A stretch of 43,150 nucleotides of DNA from Pseudomonas sp. GM49 (GCF_000282355.1 NZ_AKJL01000018.1:1-43150), one strand, 5' to 3'; shown: positions 17,618-25,350, counted from the first letter of the stretch. Numbers and translations: made by a program. The notes: generated by a model not told the origin, from the letters alone.

Positions 17618-18540
17618 GCCGTCTGACGATTGAAGCGAGTACGGCTCTGTGCCTGTTGCAGGATGCCGGTCGATTCGGCGTGCGCCATCTGGGCGTGACC
17701 CAAGGCGGAGCGGCCGATTGGCGTTCGATGTCCTGGGCCAACTGGCTGTTGGGCAACGGACTGGATAAGCCGGTTATCGAAATCACTCTCGGCGGGTTCA
17801 CCGTCGTTGCCGAGGAAGAATGCGTGCTGGCCTTGGCCGGAGCGGATCTTGGTGCGCAGGTGGACGGTGAGGCGCTGGCGCCGTGGCGCAGTTTCAGGCT
17901 GCACAAAGGTCAGCGTTTGCAATTCACCCGGCCGTTGCTCGGCGCCCGGGCCTATCTGGCGGCGCCGGGTGGGTTTGATGCACCGAAAGTGCTGGGCAGT
18001 AGCGCGACGGTGGTCCGTGAGGAACTCGGCGGCCTGGACGGAATGGGCCATGCGCTGGGTAAGGGCGCCTCATTGAGCTACTCGGGGAACTCGCTGGTAA
18101 TGCTGCGGGAGTTGCCGAGCGAATCGGTGCCGGATTTTACCGGTGACCCGGTGCTGGATCTGGTGCTTGGTGCGCAGATTGGCGAGTTCAGCGGGCAAAG
18201 CCTGTTCGACGCGTTCAATAGCGTGTGGAACCTCGACAGCCGTGCCGACCGGATGGGGATTCGTCTGTTGGGCACGGCGTTGCAGTACCAGGGCAAACCG
18301 ATGATTTCCGAAGGCATTCCGTTGGGGGCTGTCCAGGTGCCGCCTGACGGGCAGCCGATTGTGTTGCTCAATGATCGGCAGACCATTGGTGGGTATCCGC
18401 GTCTGGGGGCGTTGACGCCGTTGGCGCTGGCGCGGTTGGCGCAGTGTTTGCCGGGTGCATCGGTGAGATTGCGGCCGGTGGTGCAGGATGTCGCTCATCG
18501 CGAGCAAGTCGAGTATTTACAGCGCTTCATAAACCGCTAA
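17614..18540 (+). CDS. pxpC: 5-oxoprolinase subunit C (KipA/AHS2 family)
   Basis: A 308-residue AHS2-family protein. Visible signatures are LQDAGRFGVRHLGVTQGGAAD near residue 15, FTRPLLGARAYLAAPGGFDAP near residue 108 and GAVQVPPDGQPIVLLNDRQTIGGYP near residue 244, all typical of the carbamoyltransferase/biotin-like fold of KipA/PxpC. It ends the MFS-pxpA-pxpB-pxpC operon. A REP pair follows seven bases after the stop. Confidence 0.93.
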   Translation: MSRLTIEASTALCLLQDAGRFGVRHLGVTQGGAADWRSMSWANWLLGNGLDKPVIEITLGGFTVVAEEECVLALAGADLGAQVDGEALAPWRSFRLHKGQRLQFTRPLLGARAYLAAPGGFDAPKVLGSSATVVREELGGLDGMGHALGKGASLSYSGNSLVMLRELPSESVPDFTGDPVLDLVLGAQIGEFSGQSLFDAFNSVWNLDSRADRMGIRLLGTALQYQGKPMISEGIPLGAVQVPPDGQPIVLLNDRQTIGGYPRLGALTPLALARLAQCLPGASVRLRPVVQDVAHREQVEYLQRFINR

Positions 18541-18545
18541 AAGCT

Positions 18546-18619
18546 TCGCGAGCAAGCTCGCTCCCACATTGGATCTTTGCCGTACATAAGACCCTGTGGG
18601 AGCGAGCTTGCTCGCGATG
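18546..18619. repeat. REP/BIME pair 5
   Basis: Inverted copies of gcgagcaagctcgctcccaca and tgtgggagcgagcttgctcg lie between the convergent pxpC and VWA genes. Confidence 0.9.
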
Positions 18620-18641
18620 GCGTCAGACCAGACAACAAAGA

Positions 18642-19820
18642 CTACTTGGAAAGAAACCGCATCCCTTCTTCCAATCCGCGAAGTGTCAACGGATACATCT
18701 GGTCCTCAATCAAATCCCGCACGATATTGGTCGATGAGGTATAGCCCCAGGTATCTTTCGGATACGGATTGATCCAGATGAGTTTCTTGTACTTTTCCTT
18801 GAACCGCTGCATCCACACGTAGCCGGCTTCTTCGTTCCAGTGCTCGACGCTGCCGCCCGGCTGAGTGATTTCGTAGGGCGCCATGGCGGCGTCGCCGATG
18901 AAGATCACCTTGTAGTCGGCGCCGTACTTGTGCAGCAGGTCCATGGTCGAGGTGCGCTCGGAGGTGCGGCGCATGTTGTTCTTCCACACCGATTCATAAA
19001 TGAAGTTGTGGAAGTAGAAGTACTCCAAATGCTTGAACTCGGTCTTGCAGGCCGAGAACAGCTCCTCGCAAATCTTCACGTGAGCGTCCATCGAGCCGCC
19101 GATGTCGAACAGCAGCAACAGCTTGACGGTGTTGCGCCGCTCCGGCCGCATCTGGATGTTCAGCAAGCCGGCATCCTTGGCGGTGTGATCGATGGTGCCA
19201 TCGATGTCCAGCTCTTCCGCCGCACCCTGACGGGCGAACTTGCGCAGGCGGCGCAGGGCGACCTTGATGTTGCGGGTGCCCAGCTCGACCGAGTCGTCGA
19301 GGTTCTTGTATTCGCGCTGGTCCCAGACCTTGGCCGCCTTGCCCTGGCGCTTGCCGGCGTCGCCGACCCGAATGCCTTCCGGGTTGAAGCCGCCGGAGCC
19401 GAACGGGCTGGTGCCACCGGTGCCGATCCACTTGTTGCCACCGGCGTGGCGTTCCTTCTGTTCCTCGAGGCGTTTCTTGAACTCTTCGATCAGCTTGTCC
19501 AGGCCGCCGAGGGACTGGATCGCTGCCCGCTCTTCATCGGTCAGCGAGCGTTCGAACTCCTTGCGCAACCAGTCTTCCGGAATCAGCGCCTGCAGGTGAT
19601 CGTCGAGTTTTTCCAGGCCATTGAAGTAGGCACCGAACGCGCGGTCGAACTTGTCGAAATGCCGTTCGTCCTTCACCAGGATCGCCCGGGACAGGTAATA
19701 GAACTCGTCCATGTCGGCGAAGGTCACGCGCTGTTTGAGCGCGTTGATCAGGTCCAGCAGCTCACGCACCGAGACCGGCACCTTGGCTGCGCGCATTTCA
19801 TTGAACAGGTTGAGCAACAT
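18642..19820 (-). CDS. VWA-domain (CoxE-like) protein
   Basis: A 392-residue protein. The N-terminal two thirds are helical and charged, with a Gly-rich loop WIGTGGTSPFGSGGFNPEGI near residue 128, and the C-terminal part is a von Willebrand A domain. The metal-ion-dependent adhesion site reads DIGGSMD (Asp239 to Ser243), so the first serine of canonical DxSxS is glycine. Such proteins are the partners of MoxR ATPases, and here the moxR gene ends 11 bp upstream of the start. The pair probably acts as a chaperone for metal insertion or complex assembly; the client is unknown. Confidence 0.88.
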   Translation of the reverse strand: MLLNLFNEMRAAKVPVSVRELLDLINALKQRVTFADMDEFYYLSRAILVKDERHFDKFDRAFGAYFNGLEKLDDHLQALIPEDWLRKEFERSLTDEERAAIQSLGGLDKLIEEFKKRLEEQKERHAGGNKWIGTGGTSPFGSGGFNPEGIRVGDAGKRQGKAAKVWDQREYKNLDDSVELGTRNIKVALRRLRKFARQGAAEELDIDGTIDHTAKDAGLLNIQMRPERRNTVKLLLLFDIGGSMDAHVKICEELFSACKTEFKHLEYFYFHNFIYESVWKNNMRRTSERTSTMDLLHKYGADYKVIFIGDAAMAPYEITQPGGSVEHWNEEAGYVWMQRFKEKYKKLIWINPYPKDTWGYTSSTNIVRDLIEDQMYPLTLRGLEEGMRFLSK

Positions 19821-19831
19821 GGCGTTGACCC

Positions 19832-20677
19832 TTATCGAGTGCCGCGACGACTCATGAACGCCAGACGCTCAAGCAATTGCACGTCCTGTTCGTTTTTCAC
19901 CAAAGCGCCGGCCAGCGGCGGGATGGCCTTGGTCGGATCGCGCTCGCGCAGCACCGCTTCGCCGATGTTGTCGGCCATCAGCAGCTTCAGCCAGTCCACC
20001 AGTTCGGAGGTCGAAGGCTTCTTCTTCAGGCCCGGCACCTTGCGCACGTCGAAGAACACGTCCAGCGCTTCGCTGACCAGGTCTTTCTTGATGTCCGGGT
20101 AGTGCACGTCGACGATCCGCTGCATCGTCACGCGATCCGGGAAGGCGATGTAGTGGAAGAAGCAGCGGCGCAGGAACGCGTCCGGCAGCTCTTTCTCGTT
20201 GTTGGAGGTAATGATGATGATCGGGCGCTTTTTCGCCTTGATGGTCTCGTCGATCTCGTAAACGTAGAACTCCATCTTGTCGAGTTCTTGCAGCAGGTCG
20301 TTGGGGAATTCGATGTCGGCCTTGTCGATTTCGTCGATCAGCAGGATGACCCGTTCTTCGGATTCGAAGGCTTCCCAGAGCTTGCCCTTTTTCAGGTAGT
20401 TGCGAACGTCGTGGACCTTTTCCGTGCCGAGCTGCGAATCGCGCAGGCGGCTGACCGCGTCGTACTCATAGAGGCCCTGGTGAGCCTTGGTGGTGGATTT
20501 GATGTGCCAGGTGATCAGCTTGGCGCCAAAGGATTCGGCCAGTTGCTCGGCGAGCATGGTCTTGCCGGTGCCCGGTTCGCCCTTGACCAGCAACGGCCGT
20601 TCCAGGGTGATGGCGGCGTTGACCGCCAGCTTCAGGTCATCGGTGGCGACGTAGGCCTGGGTGCCTTCGAACTTCAT
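19832..20677 (-). CDS. MoxR-family AAA+ ATPase
   Basis: A 281-residue AAA+ ATPase. Walker A is GEPGTGKT (33-40), Walker B is LLIDEIDKAD near residue 112, and Sensor 1 falls near IIIITSNNEKELPDAFLRR, with the arginine-finger pair in DAFLRRCF. Length and the lack of other domains fit the MoxR group that works with VWA proteins, and the VWA gene follows 11 bp later in the same operon. The ATG is preceded by the weak sequence gaggattagcag. A perfect palindrome and the DUF4160 gene lie on the other side of its promoter region. Confidence 0.92.
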   Translation of the reverse strand: MKFEGTQAYVATDDLKLAVNAAITLERPLLVKGEPGTGKTMLAEQLAESFGAKLITWHIKSTTKAHQGLYEYDAVSRLRDSQLGTEKVHDVRNYLKKGKLWEAFESEERVILLIDEIDKADIEFPNDLLQELDKMEFYVYEIDETIKAKKRPIIIITSNNEKELPDAFLRRCFFHYIAFPDRVTMQRIVDVHYPDIKKDLVSEALDVFFDVRKVPGLKKKPSTSELVDWLKLLMADNIGEAVLRERDPTKAIPPLAGALVKNEQDVQLLERLAFMSRRGTR

Positions 20678-20850
20678 CTGCTAATCCTCGAACGGTGACG
20701 CCGACCTGTACGAGTCAGGGCGGGGGGCGCAATAAAATGGTCAGCCCCGACTATAACGCGGTGCCCGGTCGACTGTGAACGCAGACGGCTTATTCAGTCT
20801 CTGAATGGGGCGTCACATCTTGACTCAGTCTCGGCTGCTGGCCAGTATTG

Positions 20851-20875
20851 AGCTATCGCCATTTTGGCGATAGCT
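20851..20875. promoter_or_regulatory. Perfect 11-bp palindrome before the DUF4160 gene, candidate operator
   Basis: Arms agctatcgcca and tggcgatagct are perfectly complementary with a three-base centre (ttt), ending 8 bp before the ATG at 20884. A weak promoter-like pair (TTGACT at 20820-20825 and a poor -10 about 17 bp later) lies just upstream, so the palindrome would overlap the transcription start or 5' UTR. Because the second gene of the pair carries an HTH domain, autoregulation is plausible. It could also act as an RNA hairpin near the start codon. Confidence 0.55.
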
Positions 20876-20883
20876 TGCCGGGC

Positions 20884-21114
20884 ATGTCTACTAAATACCG
20901 CTTTCGCGATACGTATCGCATTCAGTTGCGCGAAAAGGATCATCCACCACCCCATGTTCATCTGACGGGTGGCGGGCTGGACGTCATGTTGAGCCTGGAA
21001 ACTGTCGAAGTGATGGTGGGCAAGGCGCCGCCGCTGATCGTCAAGGAAGCTCTGGAGTGGGTCAGAGCCCACCAGACTCAATTACTGGAGGAGTGGAAAC
21101 GATGCTACCCATGA
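20884..21114 (+). CDS. DUF4160 family protein
   Basis: A 76-residue protein (MSTKYRFRDTYRIQLREKDH and on). It carries the DUF4160 hallmark DHPPPHVHLTGGG near residue 19 and a C-terminal helical stretch with LEWVRAHQTQLLEEWKR. DUF4160 genes often sit beside DUF2442 genes in small two-gene units, and this one overlaps its DUF2442 partner by 13 bp. A toxin-antitoxin-like role has been suspected for such pairs but is not established here. The start at 20884 is preferred over 20848, which lies inside the palindrome region. Confidence 0.8.
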   Translation: MSTKYRFRDTYRIQLREKDHPPPHVHLTGGGLDVMLSLETVEVMVGKAPPLIVKEALEWVRAHQTQLLEEWKRCYP

Positions 21115-21608
21115 AACGCCCGCGGCTATCGGCAGTGCAAGCATTGCCGGATTACCGATTGGCGCTGACGTTTATCGATGGCCAGCAACTGCTGCTCGAT
21201 TTGAGCCGCGACCTGCTGGCCTATCCAGGCCTGCAACCTTTGCAGGGAGACGCTTTTGCTCATGCTGCGTTGGGTGACGATGGCTGGAGTGTCGAATGGC
21301 CTGAACTGGATATCCAGATTGGTGCAGACACTCTCTACCTGGATGCCTTGGCGCAAAATGCCGCCGACGAGAACACCCGAATCTTTATCGACTGGCGTGC
21401 TCGCACCGGGTTACCGCTTAATCAGGCGGCTGAAGCGCTGGGGGTCAGTACCCGCAGCATCACCCGATACAGCAGTGGTCGCGAAGCGGTGCCGCGATCG
21501 TTGGCCTTGGCCTGCCTGGGTTGGGATTTCCTGCAACAGCAATCGAATTCGCCCCGTGCGGCAGAAGACACTGGCCGGTACATCGTCACGCGCAAAAAAT
21601 TGAGGTAG
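21102..21608 (+). CDS. DUF2442 protein with C-terminal HTH
   Basis: A 168-residue protein starting at the ATG at 21102, with GGAGGAG eight bases upstream. The N-terminal part (about 8-85) fits DUF2442 (ALPDYRLALTFIDGQQLLLDLS, with the WPELDIQIGADTLYLDA strand). The C-terminal part (about 100-145) is a helix-turn-helix of XRE type (NQAAEALGVSTRSITRYSSG). The combination could be an antitoxin-like DNA-binding regulator that binds the palindrome upstream. The tail (RAAEDTGRYIVTRKKLR) is basic. Its stop codon touches the end of the DUF748 remnant. Confidence 0.8.
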   Translation: MLPMKRPRLSAVQALPDYRLALTFIDGQQLLLDLSRDLLAYPGLQPLQGDAFAHAALGDDGWSVEWPELDIQIGADTLYLDALAQNAADENTRIFIDWRARTGLPLNQAAEALGVSTRSITRYSSGREAVPRSLALACLGWDFLQQQSNSPRAAEDTGRYIVTRKKLR

Positions 21609-21703
21609 TTGCGCACCAGATTGGGCAAGGCGATGTGTAGCGATATCAGCAGCACAACCAGGCCGATGAGGGGCCGCAGAGGCCAGTTGTATCGACGTTT
21701 CAT
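21599..21703 (-). pseudogene. N-terminal remnant of a DUF748-like gene
   Basis: From an ATG at 21703, about 35 codons on the minus strand read MKRRYNWPLRPLIGLVVLLI and on to LPNLVRNYLN. This resembles the N-terminal membrane anchor of Pseudomonas DUF748 proteins as I remember them. After residue 35 the similarity stops, the frame becomes unrelated, and the boundary at 21599 falls 8 bp inside the DUF2442 gene's end. The rest of the gene (normally about 350 residues) is absent, so it was probably lost when the DUF4160/DUF2442 pair arrived. This is an inference from one short stretch. Confidence 0.5.
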
Positions 21704-21832
21704 GGTGGCAAGTCTCTGGCGATCCAAAGCCATTGACTGCACTGATAAGCGGACGTTCGACCCGACTGGACGCCTGCGGGCAAGAGGCTTACCTTGATGC
21801 CCTATTTCCATGCTGTCGTTAAGGACCCAGCC

Positions 21833-22807
21833 ATGAGCCGCATTTTCATTGACAACGCCCACTCCATCGGCAACACGCCGCTGGTGCAGATCAATCGCAT
21901 TGCGCCGCGTGGTGTGACCATTCTGGCCAAGATCGAGGGGCGCAACCCCGGTTACTCGGTCAAGTGCCGGATCGGCGCGAACATGATCTGGGATGCCGAG
22001 AGCAGCGGCAAACTCAAGCCGGGCATGACCATCGTCGAACCCACCTCCGGCAATACCGGCATCGGCCTGGCCTTCGTGGCCGCCGCCCGTGGCTACAAGC
22101 TGATGCTGACCATGCCGGCGTCCATGAGTATCGAACGCCGCAAGGTGCTCAAGGCACTGGGTGCCGAACTGGTGTTGACCGAGCCGGCCAAAGGCATGAA
22201 GGGCGCCATCGAGAAAGCCGGTGAAATTGTTGCCGGCGACCCGTCGAAGTACTTCATGCCGGCGCAATTCGACAATCCGGCCAACCCGGCCATCCACGAA
22301 AAAACCACCGGCCCGGAAATCTGGAACGATACCGACGGCGCGGTCGACGTGCTGGTGGCAGGCGTCGGAACCGGTGGAACCATCACCGGAGTTTCACGGT
22401 ATATCAAGAATACCCAGGGCAAGCCGATACTCTCGGTGGCGGTGGAACCGGCGGTGTCGCCGGTGATCACCCAGGCCCTGGCCGGTGAAGAAATCAAGCC
22501 GAGCCCGCACAAGATCCAGGGCATCGGTGCCGGTTTTGTCCCGAAGAACCTCGATTTGTCGATCGTCGATCGGGTGGAACTGGTCAGTGACGAAGAGTCC
22601 AAGACCATGGCCTTGCGCTTGATGCAGGAAGAAGGGATTTTATGCGGGATTTCCTGCGGCGCCGCCATGGCAGTGGCCGTTCGGCTGGCGGAGACCCCGG
22701 AAATGCAGGGCAAGACCATCGTCGTGATCCTGCCGGATTCCGGTGAGCGTTACCTGTCGAGCATGCTGTTCAGTGATCTGTTTACCGAACAGGATAATCA
22801 GCAGTAA
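21833..22807 (+). CDS. cysK: Cysteine synthase A (O-acetylserine sulfhydrylase)
   Basis: A 324-residue PLP enzyme that makes cysteine from O-acetylserine and sulfide. The PLP lysine is Lys44 in NPGYSVKCR. The substrate-loop TSGNTGIGL and the phosphate-binding [10 protein letters not shown] are both present, as is the PLP-ring serine region [10 protein letters not shown] near the C-terminus. The ATG at 21833 has AAGGA seven bases upstream; a longer frame from 21794 is rejected. Length and motifs fit CysK rather than CysM. It stands alone, and the DUF748 remnant reads divergently upstream. Confidence 0.94.
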   Translation: MSRIFIDNAHSIGNTPLVQINRIAPRGVTILAKIEGRNPGYSVKCRIGANMIWDAESSGKLKPGMTIVEPTSGNTGIGLAFVAAARGYKLMLTMPASMSIERRKVLKALGAELVLTEPAKGMKGAIEKAGEIVAGDPSKYFMPAQFDNPANPAIHEKTTGPEIWNDTDGAVDVLVAGVGTGGTITGVSRYIKNTQGKPILSVAVEPAVSPVITQALAGEEIKPSPHKIQGIGAGFVPKNLDLSIVDRVELVSDEESKTMALRLMQEEGILCGISCGAAMAVAVRLAETPEMQGKTIVVILPDSGERYLSSMLFSDLFTEQDNQQ

Positions 22808-22940
22808 ACGCTAAACATTGGCGGATCCTGGCTGGCGGTGATGGCTGAGGCGTTATCGCTGGTTGCGATCTATTGATCTGGTCCGGTTGATGATGGATTT
22901 TCATCAGCCAGCGTTCAGGCGCCCTATGTTAAGAAATTCT

Positions 22941-22957
22941 TTGTTACATGCTTGTTA
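22941..22957 (+). promoter_or_regulatory. Tandem TTGTTA repeat upstream of lpxO
   Basis: TTGTTA (22941-22946) is repeated exactly at 22952-22957 with a 5-base spacer, giving an 11-bp period. This is the layout of PhoP-type response-regulator sites, although the consensus for PhoP (TGTTTA repeats) differs by two positions. A further gttaa lies at 22928. The site is about 115 bp upstream of the lpxO start codon. Confidence 0.4.
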
Positions 22958-23072
22958 ATACTGAATGTTGAAAAGTGCAGGTTTTGAACCGGGTCGGTAG
23001 TGTTTATCATGCTGGCAGCCATGTCGGGCAATGGACGTGGCGCAGTGTCGCTTATCTTCAAAGGAGTTGTTG

Positions 23073-24011
23073 ATGACCTTATCGTTTGCTGCGAAGGCCT
23101 CGTTGTTGCTGCTGTTTCTCGGCAGCACCCTCTATGTGCATTTACGCGGCAAGGCGCGTCTGCCGGTTTTGCGTCAGTTCGTTAACCATTCGGCACTGTT
23201 CGCCCCCTATAACGCCTTGATGTACCTGTTTTCCGGTGTGCCTTCGAAACCGTATCTGGATCGCAGCAAGTTCCCGGAACTGGATGTGCTCAGGGACAAC
23301 TGGGAAGTGATTCGCGACGAAGCGATGCACTTGTTCGACGAGGGGTATATCCGTGCGGCGGCAAAGAACAATGACGCCGGTTTTGGCTCGTTCTTCAAGA
23401 AGGGCTGGAAGCGTTTCTATCTCAAGTGGTATGACAAACCGCTGCCTTCTGCCGAAGCCCTGTGCCCGAGAACCGTGGAGCTGGTCAGCCGCATTCCCAA
23501 CGTCAAAGGCGCCATGTTCGCGCTGTTGCCGGGCGGCAGCCACCTCAACCCGCATCGCGATCCGTTTGCCGGTTCCCTGCGTTATCACCTGGGGCTGTCG
23601 ACACCGAACTCCGACGATTGCCGCATCTTTGTCGACGGTCAGGTTTACGCCTGGCGCGATGGTGAAGACGTGATGTTCGACGAAACCTACGTGCATTGGG
23701 TCAAGAACGAAACGGAAAAGACCCGCGTCATCCTGTTCTGCGATATCGAGCGTCCACTGAACAATCGCTTCATGGCCCGCATCAATCGCAGTATCAGCGC
23801 CTGGCTGGGTCGCGCCACGGCACCACAGAATCTGGACGACGAGCGTGTGGGCGGGATCAATCGGGCCTACGCCTGGAGCAAGAACTCCAGCGATAAATTC
23901 AGTGGCTTGGTCAAGCAATGGAAGCGGCGCAACCCCAAGGCCTATCGGGTACTACGCCCGGTACTGGCGGTGGTGGTGCTGACGTTGTTGGGGTATTGGT
24001 TGTTTGGTTGA
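23073..24011 (+). CDS. lpxO: Lipid A hydroxylase LpxO-like (aspartyl/asparaginyl beta-hydroxylase family)
   Basis: A 312-residue protein starting at the ATG at 23073, with AAGGAG six bases upstream. It has N-terminal and C-terminal membrane helices (residues 1-24 and about 292-312) flanking a soluble Fe(II)/2-oxoglutarate oxygenase domain. The facial-triad region reads LNPHRDPFAGSLRYHLG (His-x-Asp), and the distal His lies in YVHWVKNETEKTRVILF. In Salmonella, LpxO hydroxylates the secondary acyl chain of lipid A at the inner membrane. Length and anchors fit LpxO. A terminator follows directly. Confidence 0.88.
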   Translation: MTLSFAAKASLLLLFLGSTLYVHLRGKARLPVLRQFVNHSALFAPYNALMYLFSGVPSKPYLDRSKFPELDVLRDNWEVIRDEAMHLFDEGYIRAAAKNNDAGFGSFFKKGWKRFYLKWYDKPLPSAEALCPRTVELVSRIPNVKGAMFALLPGGSHLNPHRDPFAGSLRYHLGLSTPNSDDCRIFVDGQVYAWRDGEDVMFDETYVHWVKNETEKTRVILFCDIERPLNNRFMARINRSISAWLGRATAPQNLDDERVGGINRAYAWSKNSSDKFSGLVKQWKRRNPKAYRVLRPVLAVVVLTLLGYWLFG

Positions 24012-24027
24012 AGCCGGATACAGAATA

Positions 24028-24058
24028 AAAAACCGCTCGTTGTGAGCGGTTTTTTTTA
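24028..24058 (+). terminator. Rho-independent terminator after lpxO
   Basis: The stem ccgctc/gagcgg with flanking AAA/TTT pairing surrounds a gttgt loop and is followed by a run of eight T residues. It lies 17 bp after the lpxO stop. Confidence 0.9.
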
Positions 24059-24134
24059 TGGATCTTCACGCAATCCCTGAATGCTCCTCCTGCCGCACAA
24101 TGCGGACTCTGTGCCGACTGTCGTTGCCGAATCG

Positions 24135-24164
24135 TTGCAATCCCTGTCGTACGCTGGTTATAGT
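24135..24164 (+). promoter_or_regulatory. Sigma-70-like promoter for the EamA leader
   Basis: TTGCAA (24135-24140) and TATAGT (24159-24164) are separated by 18 bases. Transcription would start around 24171, immediately at a hairpin. Confidence 0.6.
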
Positions 24165-24172
24165 CGGCGCAC

Positions 24173-24195
24173 AGTGAGTTTCGGACTCACTTTTT
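24173..24195 (+). terminator. 5'-end hairpin followed by T-run, possible attenuator
   Basis: agtgagt (24173-24179) and actcact (24185-24191) pair perfectly around a ttcgg loop and are followed directly by TTTTT. It would form at the very 5' end of the transcript, so it could be either a protective 5' stem or an early terminator. Confidence 0.5.
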
Positions 24196-24219
24196 ATCCC
24201 TCGAGCAAAGATCAGCCCA

Positions 24220-24384
24220 ATGCCTGCATCCCTCCTCAACGCGGTAGTCGATTCAGCGGTCAACGCTGGCGTCGTGCCGTGCGGGAATCAGCAGCCCGGG
24301 CAGATCAGTCATTACCCCCCACCTGTCAGTAGCACGCCGGTGTGCGCAGTCGTATCACCGCCAGGCGTTGGCATTTCGGGCTGA
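24220..24384 (+). CDS. Candidate 54-codon leader ORF upstream of EamA transporter
   Basis: The ORF runs from ATG 24220 to TGA 24382-24384. It begins MPASLLNAVVDSAVNAGVVP and contains a proline cluster YPPPV near residue 32 and SPPG near residue 46. Wobble positions are mostly G or C, as in neighbouring genes. No clear Shine-Dalgarno sequence precedes the ATG, so translation is unproven. It ends 95 bp before the transporter start, with a terminator-like hairpin in between, so it could control the transporter by attenuation or stalling at the proline run. It could also be an unexpressed frame in a structured RNA. Confidence 0.45.
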   Translation: MPASLLNAVVDSAVNAGVVPCGNQQPGQISHYPPPVSSTPVCAVVSPPGVGISG

Positions 24385-24432
24385 TCAGCTTTCTTCTGCT
24401 GTTCCCGCGCCCGCCTGAAAAAACTACTGGAT

Positions 24433-24458
24433 TTCAGCTTTTGCTGAGTTGGCTTTTT
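24433..24458 (+). terminator. Terminator-like hairpin before the EamA gene
   Basis: A short stem ttcagc/gctgag with a four-T loop (24433-24448) is followed after five bases by TTTTT. The tcagct of its left arm also occurs at 24385-24390, right after the leader stop codon, so an alternative pairing with the gctga arm is possible. Confidence 0.4.
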
Positions 24459-24479
24459 GCCTGACTACAGGTGGTATTC

Positions 24480-25343
24480 ATGTTTGTCCTTTCGAAAAAA
24501 ACCGCGCTCGCGGCGGCGTCCACGAGCCTGTTCGTCCTGCTGTGGAGCAGCGGGGCGATCTTCTCCAAATGGGGGCTGGCCCACGCGTCACCCTTCGCCT
24601 TCCTGATGTTTCGTTTCGTCATCGCGCTATGCGGGCTGGTGTTGCTGGTGCCGTTGCTCAAGCTGAAGCTGCCCAAGGGCGGCAAGCCGATGCTGTATGC
24701 AATGGCCACCGGCGTGGTGTTGTTGGGGGCTTATCAGATTTTCTATCTGTTGGCCCTCGACCTGAAAGTCACGCCCGGGGTGATGGCGACCATCATGGGC
24801 GTGCAGCCGATCCTCACGGTGGTGCTGATGGAGCGTCAGCGTTCCTGGAGCCGGATGTTCGGTCTGGTTCTGGGGCTGACCGGTTTGATCATGGTGGTCT
24901 ATCAGGGCATCGGCCTGGCCGGAATGTCGCTGGCCGGAATGCTTTTCGGTCTGCTGGCGCTGGTGAGCATGACGTTCGGTTCGATCATGCAGAAACGCAT
25001 CACTGAAAACCCTCTCGGCACGCTGCCGGTGCAGTACCTCGCCGGACTGCTGTTGTGCGGGATTTTCGTACCCTTCCAGCCATTTCACTACGAGCACAGC
25101 AGCGGCTTCATCCTGCCGGTGCTGTGGATGGGGCTGGTGGTGTCAGTGCTGGCGACGTTGTTGCTGTACCGCTTGATCGCCCGGGGCAATCTGGTGAACG
25201 TCACCAGTCTGTTTTACCTGGTGCCAGCGGTAACGGCGGTGATGGATTATCTGATTTTCGGTAACCGACTGGCGCTGTTGAGCCTGTTCGGCATGCTGTT
25301 GATCATCGTCGGCCTGGTGTTTGTGTTCCGTAAACCTGCGTAA
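24480..25343 (+). CDS. EamA/DMT family transporter
   Basis: A 287-residue drug/metabolite transporter with about ten membrane segments in two EamA halves (about 1-140 and 150-287). The start at 24480 (MFVLSKKTALA) has AGGTGG five bases upstream. Conserved features are LFVLLWSSGAIFSKWGL near residue 14 and VMDYLIFGNRLALLSL in the second half. The substrate is not clear; the family moves amino acids, nucleosides or drugs outward. It is preceded by a long leader, and an intrinsic terminator follows. Confidence 0.88.
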   Translation: MFVLSKKTALAAASTSLFVLLWSSGAIFSKWGLAHASPFAFLMFRFVIALCGLVLLVPLLKLKLPKGGKPMLYAMATGVVLLGAYQIFYLLALDLKVTPGVMATIMGVQPILTVVLMERQRSWSRMFGLVLGLTGLIMVVYQGIGLAGMSLAGMLFGLLALVSMTFGSIMQKRITENPLGTLPVQYLAGLLLCGIFVPFQPFHYEHSSGFILPVLWMGLVVSVLATLLLYRLIARGNLVNVTSLFYLVPAVTAVMDYLIFGNRLALLSLFGMLLIIVGLVFVFRKPA

Positions 25344-25350
25344 ACCCGGG

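Larger units (their letters stand above)
24059..24479 (+). other. Leader region of the EamA gene (no classical gene)
   Basis: This 421-bp stretch between the lpxO terminator and the EamA start holds a promoter-like pair, a hairpin at the presumed RNA 5' end, a 54-codon ORF and a second terminator-like hairpin, each listed separately. Nothing else was recognised. The length and order of these parts suggest a regulated leader. Confidence 0.6.

Noticed and set aside
22941..22957. A true PhoP box
   Set aside because: The half-site TTGTTA differs from the TGTTTA consensus, so it is reported only as a response-regulator-like repeat.
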